64,000 nucleotides of DNA from Oceanihabitans gracilariae (GTDB lineage: Bacteria > Bacteroidota > Bacteroidia > Flavobacteriales > Flavobacteriaceae): assembly GCF_042684485.1 (NCBI RefSeq), contig NZ_JBHULM010000001.1, positions 186,001 to 250,000 of the forward strand, in the 5' to 3' direction. Of the stretch, positions 9,844 through 17,496 are shown piece after piece. The notes under the pieces are model-generated. The model saw nothing but the letters and a program-made list of their open reading frames with translations. It made no database searches and was not told the origin of the DNA. Position numbers and translations under genes: made by a program. The first letter of the stretch is position 1. Each line of letters starts with the position of its first letter.

Positions 9844-9859
9844 ATTTAAAAGTTTCAAA
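9825..9859 (-). promoter_or_regulatory. Divergent promoter of the lipid A acyltransferase gene
   Basis: On the minus strand, TTTG (9859-9856) and TATATTTG (9832-9825) are separated by 23 bases. It interleaves with the rhomboid promoter, so the two polymerase sites would compete. Confidence 0.45.
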
Positions 9860-9862
9860 TTT

Positions 9863-10513
9863 ATGGGCAATTTAAGTATTGTAACAATAGTAATTATTGT
9901 TGCAAATGTGTTAATCTCTTACAAAGGGTTTAATGATTATAATTTTTTTGATACATATAAGTTTCATGTTGGAGGTATAAAACGTGGCGAAAAGTTTAGA
10001 ATGTTTAGTTCTGGTTTTTTACATGTAGATACACAGCACTTATTGTTTAACATGTTAACCTTATACTTTTTTGCCGATATTGTTATACAAGACTTAGGTA
10101 CTTTAAGTTTTTTATTTGTTTATATAGGTAGCTTGTTACTTGGTAGTTTACTGTCTTTATATTTTCATAAAGACGAATACCATTACAGTGCTGTTGGAGC
10201 AAGTGGAGCAGTAACAGGTATTTTATATTCTGCTATTTTATTACGTCCTGAAATGAGTTTGTATATGTTTTTTGTACCTATACCAATTCCTGCTTATGTG
10301 TTTGGTATTGGGTATCTTTTATACTCAATTTACGGAATGAAAAATAAAGTAGGTAATATAGGTCATGATGCCCATTTTGGAGGTGCCATTGGTGGTTATT
10401 TAATTACCTTGTTTTTGGCTACTTGGCTTTTTAAAACAAACTTGCTAATGATAGGTTTGTTAGCAATACCTATTGTATTGTTGTTTGTTTTAAAGCGAAT
10501 GAATAAGATTTAA
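9863..10513 (+). CDS. Rhomboid-family intramembrane serine protease
   Basis: This 216-residue polytopic membrane protein has the rhomboid catalytic dyad. The serine is in GASGAVTG (S114), the histidine in HDAHFGGAIGGY (H171, with H168 in the usual HxxH spacing), and the oxyanion-side HLLFNML (H59, N63) is also present. Six hydrophobic segments are visible. The conserved W-R loop is replaced by KFRMFSSGFLH. The minimal six-helix core is complete. Substrate is unknown. It is monocistronic, ending in a strong terminator. Confidence 0.93.
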   Translation: MGNLSIVTIVIIVANVLISYKGFNDYNFFDTYKFHVGGIKRGEKFRMFSSGFLHVDTQHLLFNMLTLYFFADIVIQDLGTLSFLFVYIGSLLLGSLLSLYFHKDEYHYSAVGASGAVTGILYSAILLRPEMSLYMFFVPIPIPAYVFGIGYLLYSIYGMKNKVGNIGHDAHFGGAIGGYLITLFLATWLFKTNLLMIGLLAIPIVLLFVLKRMNKI

Positions 10514-10533
10514 AAAAGAGGAAATAAAATTAT

Positions 10534-10570
10534 AAAAAAAAAAGCTGAAAATTAATTCAGCTTTTTTTTT
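10534..10570. terminator. Bidirectional terminator after the rhomboid gene
   Basis: A ten-A run plus GCTGAA (10534-10549) pairs with TTCAGC plus T-run (10556-10570). It lies between convergent genes. Confidence 0.85.
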
Positions 10571-10606
10571 GTGTAATTGGGTCTAGAAACAAAGTTTCTG
10601 TAGGTA

Positions 10607-11731
10607 TTAGTTTAGTAATGCTGCTATTTTTTCTTCTAAAGCAGGACCTCTTAAGTTTTTTGCAATTATTTTACCTTCTGCATCAATAATAAAAGTTGCA
10701 GGAATAGCATTGATATTAAACTCTTTTGCAATAGGATCATTAAAGTATTTTAAGTTAGAAACATGATGCCAGTTTAAATTATCTTTTTCAATAGCATCTA
10801 TCCAAGCTTGTTTAGCATTTTTTTGTTGTGGTGTACCATCTAAAGAAACGCCAATAATTTCTAAACCTTTTTCGTGGTATTTTTCATATACTTTTACCAC
10901 ATTAGGGTTTTCTTTTCTACATGGTCCACACCAAGCAGCCCAAAAATCTATAATAGTAACTTTACCTTTAATATCATTTAAAGAAATTGTTTTTCCTTCA
11001 GGATTTGGTGCAGAAAAATCTGGTACAATACTACCTACAGCAGTTTTTTCATTTTCTGTAATAAATTTAGAAACCGCCTTTCCTGCTCTTGTGTTTTTTG
11101 TTGTTTCGTCAAAGTTAGAATATAATTCTTTAGCTTTTACAAACTCTATTTTGTTAGATAATAAAGCACGTTCTAAAATTAATGCAGATAAAGTAGCATC
11201 TTTATTTTGAGCCATGAATGCACTATCATTTTCTTCGTTTTCTTTTAAAATACCTTCATACGTCTTACGTAGCTCACTTAATTTTGCGGTGTCTTGATTT
11301 CGTTTAGCAATCTTGTATTCTTCAGATAGCTTTTGGTTTTTACTACGTAATGTTCTAACAAAATCTTGGTACTCATTAAAGTAATCGTTTTGTTTTCCTC
11401 CATTAATATTAGAAGAGTAAATACTATCTGTATAAATCGTTAAATCTATATTTTCATTTTCAATAATAAAAGGAAGGCTGCTTTTTACATCTTCAATAGT
11501 TAAATAGGTCATGTCTGAGCTTTCCACTTTTCCGTTTAAGGTAAATGTGTTATCCACAACTCGTGCGCTATCTATAACAACTTTATGTCTACCTTGAGAT
11601 CTTAATAACTGTACTAAACTGTTGTTCTTAGGATTGTCTAATTTTCCGTTAATAACGTATCCATCTGATTTTTCTTTAGAACAAGAAATTAAAAAAAGTG
11701 AAATACATAATAAGGATATAATTCGTTGCAT
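10607..11731 (-). CDS. TlpA-like thioredoxin-fold lipoprotein with DUF4369-type N-terminal domain
   Basis: This 374-residue periplasm-facing lipoprotein reads MQRIISLLCISLFLISCSK, with lipobox LISC. The N-terminal ~100 residues (YVINGKLDNPKNNSLVQL...) fit the DUF4369 beta-rich domain that often precedes thioredoxin folds in Bacteroidota. A coiled, Lys/Glu-rich linker follows (about residues 125-180). The C-terminal thioredoxin domain carries WCGPC in IDFWAAWCGPCRKENPN and a cis-Pro IPATFIID. Role: thiol-disulfide exchange in the cell envelope, partner unknown. The start is set at the ATG at 11731, six codons inside a GTG-initiated frame, because it gives a proper signal peptide. Confidence 0.9.
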   Translation of the reverse strand: MQRIISLLCISLFLISCSKEKSDGYVINGKLDNPKNNSLVQLLRSQGRHKVVIDSARVVDNTFTLNGKVESSDMTYLTIEDVKSSLPFIIENENIDLTIYTDSIYSSNINGGKQNDYFNEYQDFVRTLRSKNQKLSEEYKIAKRNQDTAKLSELRKTYEGILKENEENDSAFMAQNKDATLSALILERALLSNKIEFVKAKELYSNFDETTKNTRAGKAVSKFITENEKTAVGSIVPDFSAPNPEGKTISLNDIKGKVTIIDFWAAWCGPCRKENPNVVKVYEKYHEKGLEIIGVSLDGTPQQKNAKQAWIDAIEKDNLNWHHVSNLKYFNDPIAKEFNINAIPATFIIDAEGKIIAKNLRGPALEEKIAALLN

Positions 11732-11828
11732 AAATTTATTTTTTACCACAAATATAGTAGATATTACTAATTTATTTTCAAAATGTAAATATGTTAGTTT
11801 TATTTTAACAATTGCTTACTTTTGTAAC

Positions 11829-13217
11829 ATGATATTAAATGATACAATTGTTGCATTAGCAACTCCTTCAGGAGCAGGAGCTATTGCAGTTATAAGACTT
11901 TCTGGACCTGAGGCAATTACTATTTGCTCTGCATTTTTTAAATCTATTCATAACAAAGATTTAAGTAAACAGAAAACGCATACTATTCATTTAGGTCATA
12001 TTATAGAAAATAACAAAACTTTAGATGAGGTTTTGGTTTCTGTTTTTAAAAACCCAAATTCGTATACAGGTGAAAATGTGGTAGAAATATCTTGTCATGG
12101 ATCTGTATTTATTCAGCAAGAAATTATTCAATTGTTTTTGCGTAATGGTTGCAGAATGGCCAATGCAGGAGAATTTACCTTACGTGCTTTTTTAAACGGA
12201 AAATTAGATTTAAGTCAAGCGGAAGCGGTTGCAGATTTAATAGCTAGTGATAATGAAGCGTCACACCAAATTGCTATGCAACAGATGCGTGGAGGTTTTT
12301 CTTCGGAAATTGCAAAACTACGTGAAGAACTTTTAAACTTTGCTTCTTTAATAGAATTAGAACTCGATTTTGCTGAAGAAGATGTAGAATTTGCAGACCG
12401 AACGCAATTTAAAGATTTAGTAAATAGAATTGTTTTTGTGTTAAAACGATTGATAGATAGTTTTGCTGTTGGAAATGTGATAAAAAACGGAATTCCGGTT
12501 GCTATTGTAGGAGAACCTAATGTTGGTAAATCTACATTACTTAATGCACTTTTAAACGAAGAACGTGCTATTGTTAGCGAAATAGCTGGTACTACTAGAG
12601 ATACTATTGAAGACGAAATTGTTATTGGTGGAATTGGTTTTAGGTTTATTGATACCGCAGGAATAAGAGAAACTAAAGATGTTGTTGAAAGTATTGGTAT
12701 TAAGAAAACGTTTGAAAAAATTGAACAAGCACAAGTAGTTGTATATTTATTTGATGCAGAACAATTTAAAACCGATAGCGAAAAGTTTATTGTTGAAATT
12801 GAAAAAATTAAGAATAAATATCCTTTAAAGCCATTGGTAGTAATCGCTAATAAAGTAGATAAATTATCGAATACAGAAGTAGAATCTTTAAAAGGCACTA
12901 TAGATAACCTTCATTTATTATCTGCTAAAACAGGAGTAGGAGTTGAAGAATTAAAAGAAAAACTTTTAGGATTTGTAAATACAGGAGCTTTACGTAATAA
13001 CGAAACTATTGTAACTAATTCTAGACATTATGATGCACTACAAAAAGCTTTTGAAGAGGTAACCAAAGTAAAGTATGGTTTAGAGTCTGGTTTGTCTGGA
13101 GATTTATTAGCCATTGATATAAGACAAGCTTTATATCATTTTGGTGAGATTACTGGTGAGATTACAAGTGATGATTTACTAGGTAATATTTTTGCTAATT
13201 TCTGTATTGGAAAGTAA
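11829..13217 (+). CDS. mnmE: tRNA uridine-5-carboxymethylaminomethyl(34) synthesis GTPase MnmE
   Basis: MnmE (TrmE/ThdF) works with MnmG to modify the wobble uridine of several tRNAs. The N-terminal folate-binding domain starts DTIVALATPSGAGAIAVIRLSG. The inserted G domain shows GEPNVGKST (G1), AGTTRD (G2), DTAGIRET (G3) and NKVD (G4). The C-terminal FCIGK, with its functional cysteine, is intact. The ATG at 11829 is chosen by family alignment; the frame stays open 69 codons upstream but that part is not conserved. Its final 18 bases (13200-13217) are the proposed attachment site of the adjacent integrated element, and the coding sequence survives the insertion unchanged. Confidence 0.96.
   Translation: MILNDTIVALATPSGAGAIAVIRLSGPEAITICSAFFKSIHNKDLSKQKTHTIHLGHIIENNKTLDEVLVSVFKNPNSYTGENVVEISCHGSVFIQQEIIQLFLRNGCRMANAGEFTLRAFLNGKLDLSQAEAVADLIASDNEASHQIAMQQMRGGFSSEIAKLREELLNFASLIELELDFAEEDVEFADRTQFKDLVNRIVFVLKRLIDSFAVGNVIKNGIPVAIVGEPNVGKSTLLNALLNEERAIVSEIAGTTRDTIEDEIVIGGIGFRFIDTAGIRETKDVVESIGIKKTFEKIEQAQVVVYLFDAEQFKTDSEKFIVEIEKIKNKYPLKPLVVIANKVDKLSNTEVESLKGTIDNLHLLSAKTGVGVEELKEKLLGFVNTGALRNNETIVTNSRHYDALQKAFEEVTKVKYGLESGLSGDLLAIDIRQALYHFGEITGEITSDDLLGNIFANFCIGK
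13200..13217 (+). other. Proposed left attachment site (attL) inside the mnmE 3' end
   Basis: TTCTGTATTGGAAAGTAA encodes the C-terminal FCIGK and stop of MnmE. It matches the right-end copy in 14 of 18 positions and closely resembles the trmE sites used by SGI1-type islands. Confidence 0.55.
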
Positions 13218-13223
13218 CTTACT

Positions 13224-13287
13224 TTCTTTTATTTGTTAATACCTTGTTATTGTTGGCTTTATAGTATTTTATCTTCTTTTATTTGTT
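13224..13287 (+). repeat. Pair of exact 14-bp direct repeats, possible integrase arm sites
   Basis: TTCTTTTATTTGTT occurs at 13224-13237 and again at 13274-13287, exactly 50 bases apart (about five helical turns), just inside the left junction. Looser ATTTGTTG copies lie at 13311-13318, 43567-43574 and 43631-43638 near both ends of the element, as expected for recombinase arm sites. Confidence 0.4.
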
Positions 13288-13385
13288 GTTTATTTGCTCT
13301 TTTTTGATTAAATTTGTTGTATATCTGTTGCCTAAAATATAGAATTGTTGCCCATTTCTGTTGGCGAAGATATTGGCGAAATGAT

Positions 13386-13435
13386 GCACCATAACGCACC
13401 ACGTTGCACCATTACGCTACATAAAGCACCATTTA
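13386..13435 (+). repeat. Five-unit 10-bp iteron ladder upstream of the zinc-finger/HTH gene
   Basis: GCACCATAAC, GCACCACGTT, GCACCATTAC, GCTACATAAA and GCACCATTTA follow one another without gaps. The GCACCA core therefore recurs every 10 bases (13386, 13396, 13406, degenerate at 13416, 13426), one turn of DNA. A 10-base period cannot be a codon repeat. The last unit ends on the A of the ATG at 13435. It is likely a protein-binding array for control of the following gene or for integrase/excision assembly. Confidence 0.6.
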
Positions 13436-13800
13436 TGAGCAGTAATTTATTCATTCCTAAAACTTGTAAGCATTGCGGTAATGCATTTACAGCACGTACA
13501 ACAGTTACTAAATACTGTGGTGATACTTGTGCAAAAAGAGCCTATAAGGCACGCAAACGTAAAGAAAAAATTCAAGCTACTCTTACTGAAGATATGCAAC
13601 AGCAAAAACAAGTTGTTGAGGTTCATAATCCTAATGCAGTAAATAACAAGGATTTTTTAAGTGTTACAGAAGCCTCACAGCTTATTGGTGTGAGTAGATG
13701 GACCATTCAAAGAATGATTCAACAAGGACGTTTAAAAGCAGTTCCTTTTGGTAGAAAGCGTATTGTGGCCAGATGGCAAATAGAAAACCTTTTTAATTAA
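13435..13800 (+). CDS. Zinc-finger-like and excisionase-type HTH DNA-binding protein
   Basis: This 121-residue protein has an N-terminal treble-clef-like zinc motif, CKHCGNAF...KYCGDTCAKRAYKARKRK (Cys pairs near residues 10, 13, 26 and 30), then a C-terminal MerR/excisionase-type helix-turn-helix (FLSVTEASQLIGVSRWTIQRMIQ...VPFGRKRIVARWQIENL). It precedes the integrase by seven bases, so it probably directs excision or controls integrase expression. The ATG at 13435 is chosen: the frame is open back to 13345, but that extension is encoded by the 10-bp iteron array and shows no domain. Confidence 0.75.
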   Translation: MSSNLFIPKTCKHCGNAFTARTTVTKYCGDTCAKRAYKARKRKEKIQATLTEDMQQQKQVVEVHNPNAVNNKDFLSVTEASQLIGVSRWTIQRMIQQGRLKAVPFGRKRIVARWQIENLFN

Positions 13801-13807
13801 TTCCATT

Positions 13808-14902
13808 ATGAAAGTAACATTAAGACAACGCAAGAAGAACGACAAAATAAGTCTGTATTTAGATTACTATCATAAAGGCAAACGTAAAACAGAATACTTA
13901 CGCTTATACCTTACACCTAATCCTAAAACCAAAACTGAAAGAGAGGTTAATAAGAAAACCAAACAATTGGCTGAAACTATATGTGCACAGCGACAAATAG
14001 AAATTCAAAATGGTATTTATGGCTTTCAAGATATTGAAAAGCTAAAAGGTAGTTTTATTACTTATATCACAGCTTTAGCAGAAAAGAAAAATACAAGCTC
14101 TGGCAATTATGGTAATTGGAATAGTATGCTAAAACATTTAAAAAAGTTTTGTCCAACAGATGTTAGTTTTCAAGATATAGACAAATCGTTTGTTGAGCGT
14201 TTCAAAGAGTATTTAGATAAAGAAGCAATAGGTAGAGCAGGTAAGCAATTGTCTCAAAATTCAAAATATTCGTATTATGGTAAATTTTCAGCGGCATTAA
14301 AACAGGCGGTCAAGGATGGAATTTTAAAAGTAAATCCTGCAAATGGTGTAGAGTATTTTAAACAAGGAGAACCTCAACGAGAATTTTTAACGCTTGATGA
14401 ATTACAAAAAGCAGTTAATACAGAATGTGAACTGCCTATCTTAAAGAATGCTTTTATTTTTTCAGCTTTAACCGGATTACGTTGGTCAGATATTGAAAAA
14501 CTGATATGGTCAGAAATCCAGCACTCAAAAGAAATGGGATATTATATCCGATTTAGACAAAAGAAAACTAAAGGTGTCGAAACCTTACCAATATCAGACC
14601 AAGCAAGAAATCTATTAGGAGAAAAAGGTAATCCAGACGATAAAGTATTTGATGGCTTACATTATAGTGCCTGGTCTAATTTAAAATTACAACAATGGAT
14701 GATGAAGGCAGGTATTACTAAAACTATTACGTTTCATTGTGCGCGTCATACCTACGCTACCTTACAATTAACTTTGGGTACAGACATATATACTGTATCA
14801 AAATTATTAGGTCATAAAGAGTTACGAACTACACAGATATATGCCAAAGTAATTGACGATAAAAAGAAAGAAGCTGCTAACCGTATTCAACTGGATTTAT
14901 AA
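13808..14902 (+). CDS. Tyrosine recombinase / integrase
   Basis: This 364-residue site-specific recombinase has an N-terminal Arm-like domain (residues 1-70), a SAM-like core-binding domain (about 75-185) and a catalytic domain. The catalytic set is complete: R225 (TGLRWSD), H310 and R313 (FHCARHTYA), H336 (LLGHKEL) and the nucleophile Y345 (TTQIYAKV), with lysines around 252-255. It sits 0.6 kb inside the element, as expected for the enzyme that recombines the mnmE 3' site. Its stop overlaps the next start in TAATG, so the two are translationally coupled. Confidence 0.95.
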   Translation: MKVTLRQRKKNDKISLYLDYYHKGKRKTEYLRLYLTPNPKTKTEREVNKKTKQLAETICAQRQIEIQNGIYGFQDIEKLKGSFITYITALAEKKNTSSGNYGNWNSMLKHLKKFCPTDVSFQDIDKSFVERFKEYLDKEAIGRAGKQLSQNSKYSYYGKFSAALKQAVKDGILKVNPANGVEYFKQGEPQREFLTLDELQKAVNTECELPILKNAFIFSALTGLRWSDIEKLIWSEIQHSKEMGYYIRFRQKKTKGVETLPISDQARNLLGEKGNPDDKVFDGLHYSAWSNLKLQQWMMKAGITKTITFHCARHTYATLQLTLGTDIYTVSKLLGHKELRTTQIYAKVIDDKKKEAANRIQLDL

Positions 14903-15849
14903 TGAAAGGAAGTATATTTTCAAGTTTGGTTTCTATAACCAATGGCTTACATAGAGATAATAGACAGGAAAAGGATTTTAAATACTTATTGTCTGATTTT
15001 AAATTGAACCAAAAAGCTAATAACGCAGTTTTTAAAGTAAACTTTAAAAAGCCTTTAAATGCGAAAAAAGAATACTATCAAAAGCTAATAATTAATGAAA
15101 CAGAAAATACAGTAGCATCATTTGTAAAGGAATTTCCGAAAAATGCAACTACACCAGAAAATAAATACAGCTATACCATTCTACTTAATAAATTTGATAA
15201 GTACTTAAATGACATTGCAACTTATATCAATAAAAGAGGTATAACAACAGATTTAAATAATGATGACAATTATATCATAAACTACTTAAAAGTATCTGTA
15301 ATAAGGTTGTATGCTGAACTACAAGAGCAATACGGACAATTTTCGGAAAATACAAAATTCTCAATTTCTGAAATTGCAGAAAAATACTTTAATGATGAAA
15401 CTTTTGATGTTAGCTTAATAGAAAAGAACACCACTAAAAAAGTTGCTACCAAAAAAACATCAAAAACGAAAGCAACACCCAAGACTTCTTTTGGATATAA
15501 AAGTAATGACACTTCAACTTTGCTAACTGTACTTAAACAAGTAAATCTAAAAATCGATTTGTTAGATAACCGCACAACTGTTGAACATTTGCACCAATTG
15601 TTATTAGCAAAAGATTTTGCAAATACAGAATCGCAAATTTATCTTCAATGCGAAACTACACAGTTTAGTTACCTTGTAACAAAACTTAAACCATTTTTTA
15701 ATGGTTTCAATCCTACCTCAATAGAACGTTCTGGAAAATTTATTACTAAAACAGGTACGCTATTAAAGGCGAATAATCTTCACAAAAACAAAATTCACAA
15801 TCCAAAAGAAAAGGAAGAAATAGATAAAATCATCCAACAACTGCAATAA
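14902..15849 (+). CDS. Unknown protein coupled to the integrase
   Basis: This 315-residue protein has no motif I can assign with confidence. It has a helical N-terminal half (about 1-170), a Lys/Thr-rich linker (KKVATKKTSKTKATPKTS, about 178-195), and a C-terminal domain of about 100 residues containing CETTQFSYLVTKLKPFFNGF and a possible beta-hairpin. That C-terminal layout recalls small accessory proteins found beside integrases in Bacteroidota elements (DUF6617-like), but I cannot verify this. The start overlaps the integrase stop by one base. A hairpin at 15852-15882 follows directly. Confidence 0.7.
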   Translation: MKGSIFSSLVSITNGLHRDNRQEKDFKYLLSDFKLNQKANNAVFKVNFKKPLNAKKEYYQKLIINETENTVASFVKEFPKNATTPENKYSYTILLNKFDKYLNDIATYINKRGITTDLNNDDNYIINYLKVSVIRLYAELQEQYGQFSENTKFSISEIAEKYFNDETFDVSLIEKNTTKKVATKKTSKTKATPKTSFGYKSNDTSTLLTVLKQVNLKIDLLDNRTTVEHLHQLLLAKDFANTESQIYLQCETTQFSYLVTKLKPFFNGFNPTSIERSGKFITKTGTLLKANNLHKNKIHNPKEKEEIDKIIQQLQ

Positions 15850-15851
15850 AA

Positions 15852-15882
15852 AACAGTAAGAATAGTAAGAAACCTTACTGTT
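15852..15882. other. Inverted repeat after the integrase operon
   Basis: AACAGTAAG (15852-15860) and CTTACTGTT (15874-15882) form a perfect 9-bp stem. There is no T-run, so it may be an operator or weak terminator. The remaining bases to 16005 hold further GTAAG/CTTAC half-sites and no gene. Confidence 0.4.
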
Positions 15883-16005
15883 GTCTTACCCTTGTTTTAC
15901 ACTCTTACTAAAATCGGGAAGCCAATTTTCAACCTTTGTCCTGTTCTTGAAAACCAAGAATGACATTTGGCCAGATGTCCTCATTTATTTAAAACAAAAT
16001 AAACG

Positions 16006-16308
16006 ATGGACACAAATATCATCGAAAAGTTAGACCGCATTGAAAAACTCTTATTAGAGCAACAAACAATGCAAAAGCAAGTATTAAACTTTAATGAAAC
16101 TTGCAAGTATTTAGAATTATCCCAATCGCACTTGTATAAACTCACAAGTACGGGAACCATTCCACATTATAAACCGAATGGTAAAAAGATTTATTTTCAA
16201 AGAGAAGAGTTAGACCATTGGTTACTGCGTAACCGTATGAACTCAAGAGACGAAATCGAACAGCAAGCTGCCGATTACCTTATTAAGAAAGGAGCGGTGA
16301 AGTTATGA
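16006..16308 (+). CDS. Helix-turn-helix protein (excisionase-like, HTH_17)
   Basis: This 100-residue protein has a short N-terminal amphipathic coiled coil (IIEKLDRIEKLLLEQQTMQKQ), then a MerR/excisionase-type HTH (LNFNETCKYLELSQSHLYKL) with the wing TIPHYKPNGKKIYFQREELDHWL. Such proteins are common at the start of replication or mobilisation modules of Bacteroidota elements. The stop overlaps the next start by four bases, and the gene begins a four-gene operon leading to the primase/helicase-like proteins. Its DNA target is unknown. Confidence 0.8.
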   Translation: MDTNIIEKLDRIEKLLLEQQTMQKQVLNFNETCKYLELSQSHLYKLTSTGTIPHYKPNGKKIYFQREELDHWLLRNRMNSRDEIEQQAADYLIKKGAVKL

Positions 16309-16601
16309 CTGAAATAATCGATTTACTCTTAACGCTCTCTCAAGAAATAAAGGACATTAAAGCACGTATCGAATTGTTACGACAATCGAGAGCAGAAGTA
16401 TTAAAAGATACGTGGATAGACAATCAAGATGTATTGCAGACCTTACATATAAGTAAGCGAACGCTACAAACTTTAAGAACCAATGGCACTTTGCCTTACA
16501 GCAAAGTAAAAGGTAAATTTTACTATAAAGTTGCTGACATAGAGCAATTGCTTCAAGACAACTACTACAACCATAATTTCAAGCAAGATGAAAATAAGTA
16601 G
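16305..16601 (+). CDS. Second helix-turn-helix protein (excisionase-like)
   Basis: This 98-residue protein is built like the preceding gene: an N-terminal coiled coil (IDLLLTLSQEIKDIKARIELLRQ) and a MerR/excisionase-type HTH (WIDNQDVLQTLHISKRTLQTLRTNGTLPYSKVKGKFYYK). The tandem arrangement suggests the two proteins form homo- or heterodimers on DNA. It overlaps its upstream neighbour by four bases and its downstream neighbour by 14 bases, so all are translationally coupled. Confidence 0.8.
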   Translation: MTEIIDLLLTLSQEIKDIKARIELLRQSRAEVLKDTWIDNQDVLQTLHISKRTLQTLRTNGTLPYSKVKGKFYYKVADIEQLLQDNYYNHNFKQDENK

Positions 16602-17496
16602 AGAAGCAATTTTAGACAAAACACATTATGGTTTAAAAATCTATGCCTATGTGTTGAGACAGTATTATCCTAATCAAACAGTCCTTTCTGTAAAAGGAAG
16701 GGACTGTGGGATAACTCGAAACCCTTTTAATGGTGGTAAAGAAACCTTACGGATTCATATTGATGGTATTATAGCAACACATCGAGATACAGAATTAGAA
16801 GCCTTTAAAGGTGATGTATTCGATTTTGCACAATATCATTTTAGAATAACCGATGAAGAAGATTTGTACCAGAAGATAAATCAAGAGTTACATCTTAATT
16901 TAGATGTCAAGGAAAAAGACAAATTGGAATGGTTGAATGAACCAGACGACACCTGGTATGCCAACTGTAGCTTTTTTAAAGCACCTGTTCGCAATGTGTT
17001 TCCTTCGGAAACCTTGCGATTGCATCAAGTATTTGCATTAATCACAAGTAATAAATACAAAAAAATTACTGAAGAATTAAGAGCAATTACCAATGTAAAA
17101 GAAGCACGTAAATTTAAAGCGAATCGATTTGATTACGTAACACTTTCAGGAACATTTGAAAAACGAAGCGATAATAATTTGCTAAAGCATTCTAATTTAT
17201 TAACCATTGATTTTGACCATTTAGAGAATCTACAAGAGTTAAGAACGCAACTCTTAAATGATGAATATTTTGAAACCGAAATGCTATTCATATCACCATC
17301 TGGCGATGGTTTAAAATGGATTATTAGAATAGATGTTTCAGAAGTAACACATTCAGAATATTTCACAGCAGTTGCAAATTATATTAAACACAATTATAAC
17401 ATTGAGGTTGACCAGTCAGGTAAAGACGTTTCCAGAGCGTGTTTTTTACCATACGACCCAACAGCCTTTCTACATAAAAGACATCAAGCATTATGA
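16588..17496 (+). CDS. Primase-like protein with BT4734-type domain
   Basis: This 302-residue protein has an N-terminal part (about 1-100) resembling the CHC2-like domain of element-encoded primases (GRDCGITRNPFNGGKETLRIH). The C-terminal part (about 125-300) matches the BT4734/BF3469 domain, with LTIDFDHLEN (acidic D-F-D pair), SPSGDGLKWIIRI and DVSRACFLPYDP as in archaeo-eukaryotic-type primase folds. It overlaps the following DUF3987 gene by four bases, so the two probably work as a split primase/helicase for element replication. Activity is inferred from motifs only. Confidence 0.8.
   Translation: MKISREAILDKTHYGLKIYAYVLRQYYPNQTVLSVKGRDCGITRNPFNGGKETLRIHIDGIIATHRDTELEAFKGDVFDFAQYHFRITDEEDLYQKINQELHLNLDVKEKDKLEWLNEPDDTWYANCSFFKAPVRNVFPSETLRLHQVFALITSNKYKKITEELRAITNVKEARKFKANRFDYVTLSGTFEKRSDNNLLKHSNLLTIDFDHLENLQELRTQLLNDEYFETEMLFISPSGDGLKWIIRIDVSEVTHSEYFTAVANYIKHNYNIEVDQSGKDVSRACFLPYDPTAFLHKRHQAL

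Noticed and set aside
11622..11828. N-terminal extension of mnmE
   Set aside because: It lies antisense to the TlpA-like gene's leader and MnmE family alignment begins at 11829.
12215..12898. 227-residue minus-strand frame inside mnmE
   Set aside because: Antisense shadow of a well-conserved gene; no start context or recognisable domain.
13345..13434. Longer start for the zinc-finger/HTH gene
   Set aside because: The extension is translated from the 10-bp iteron array and carries no domain.
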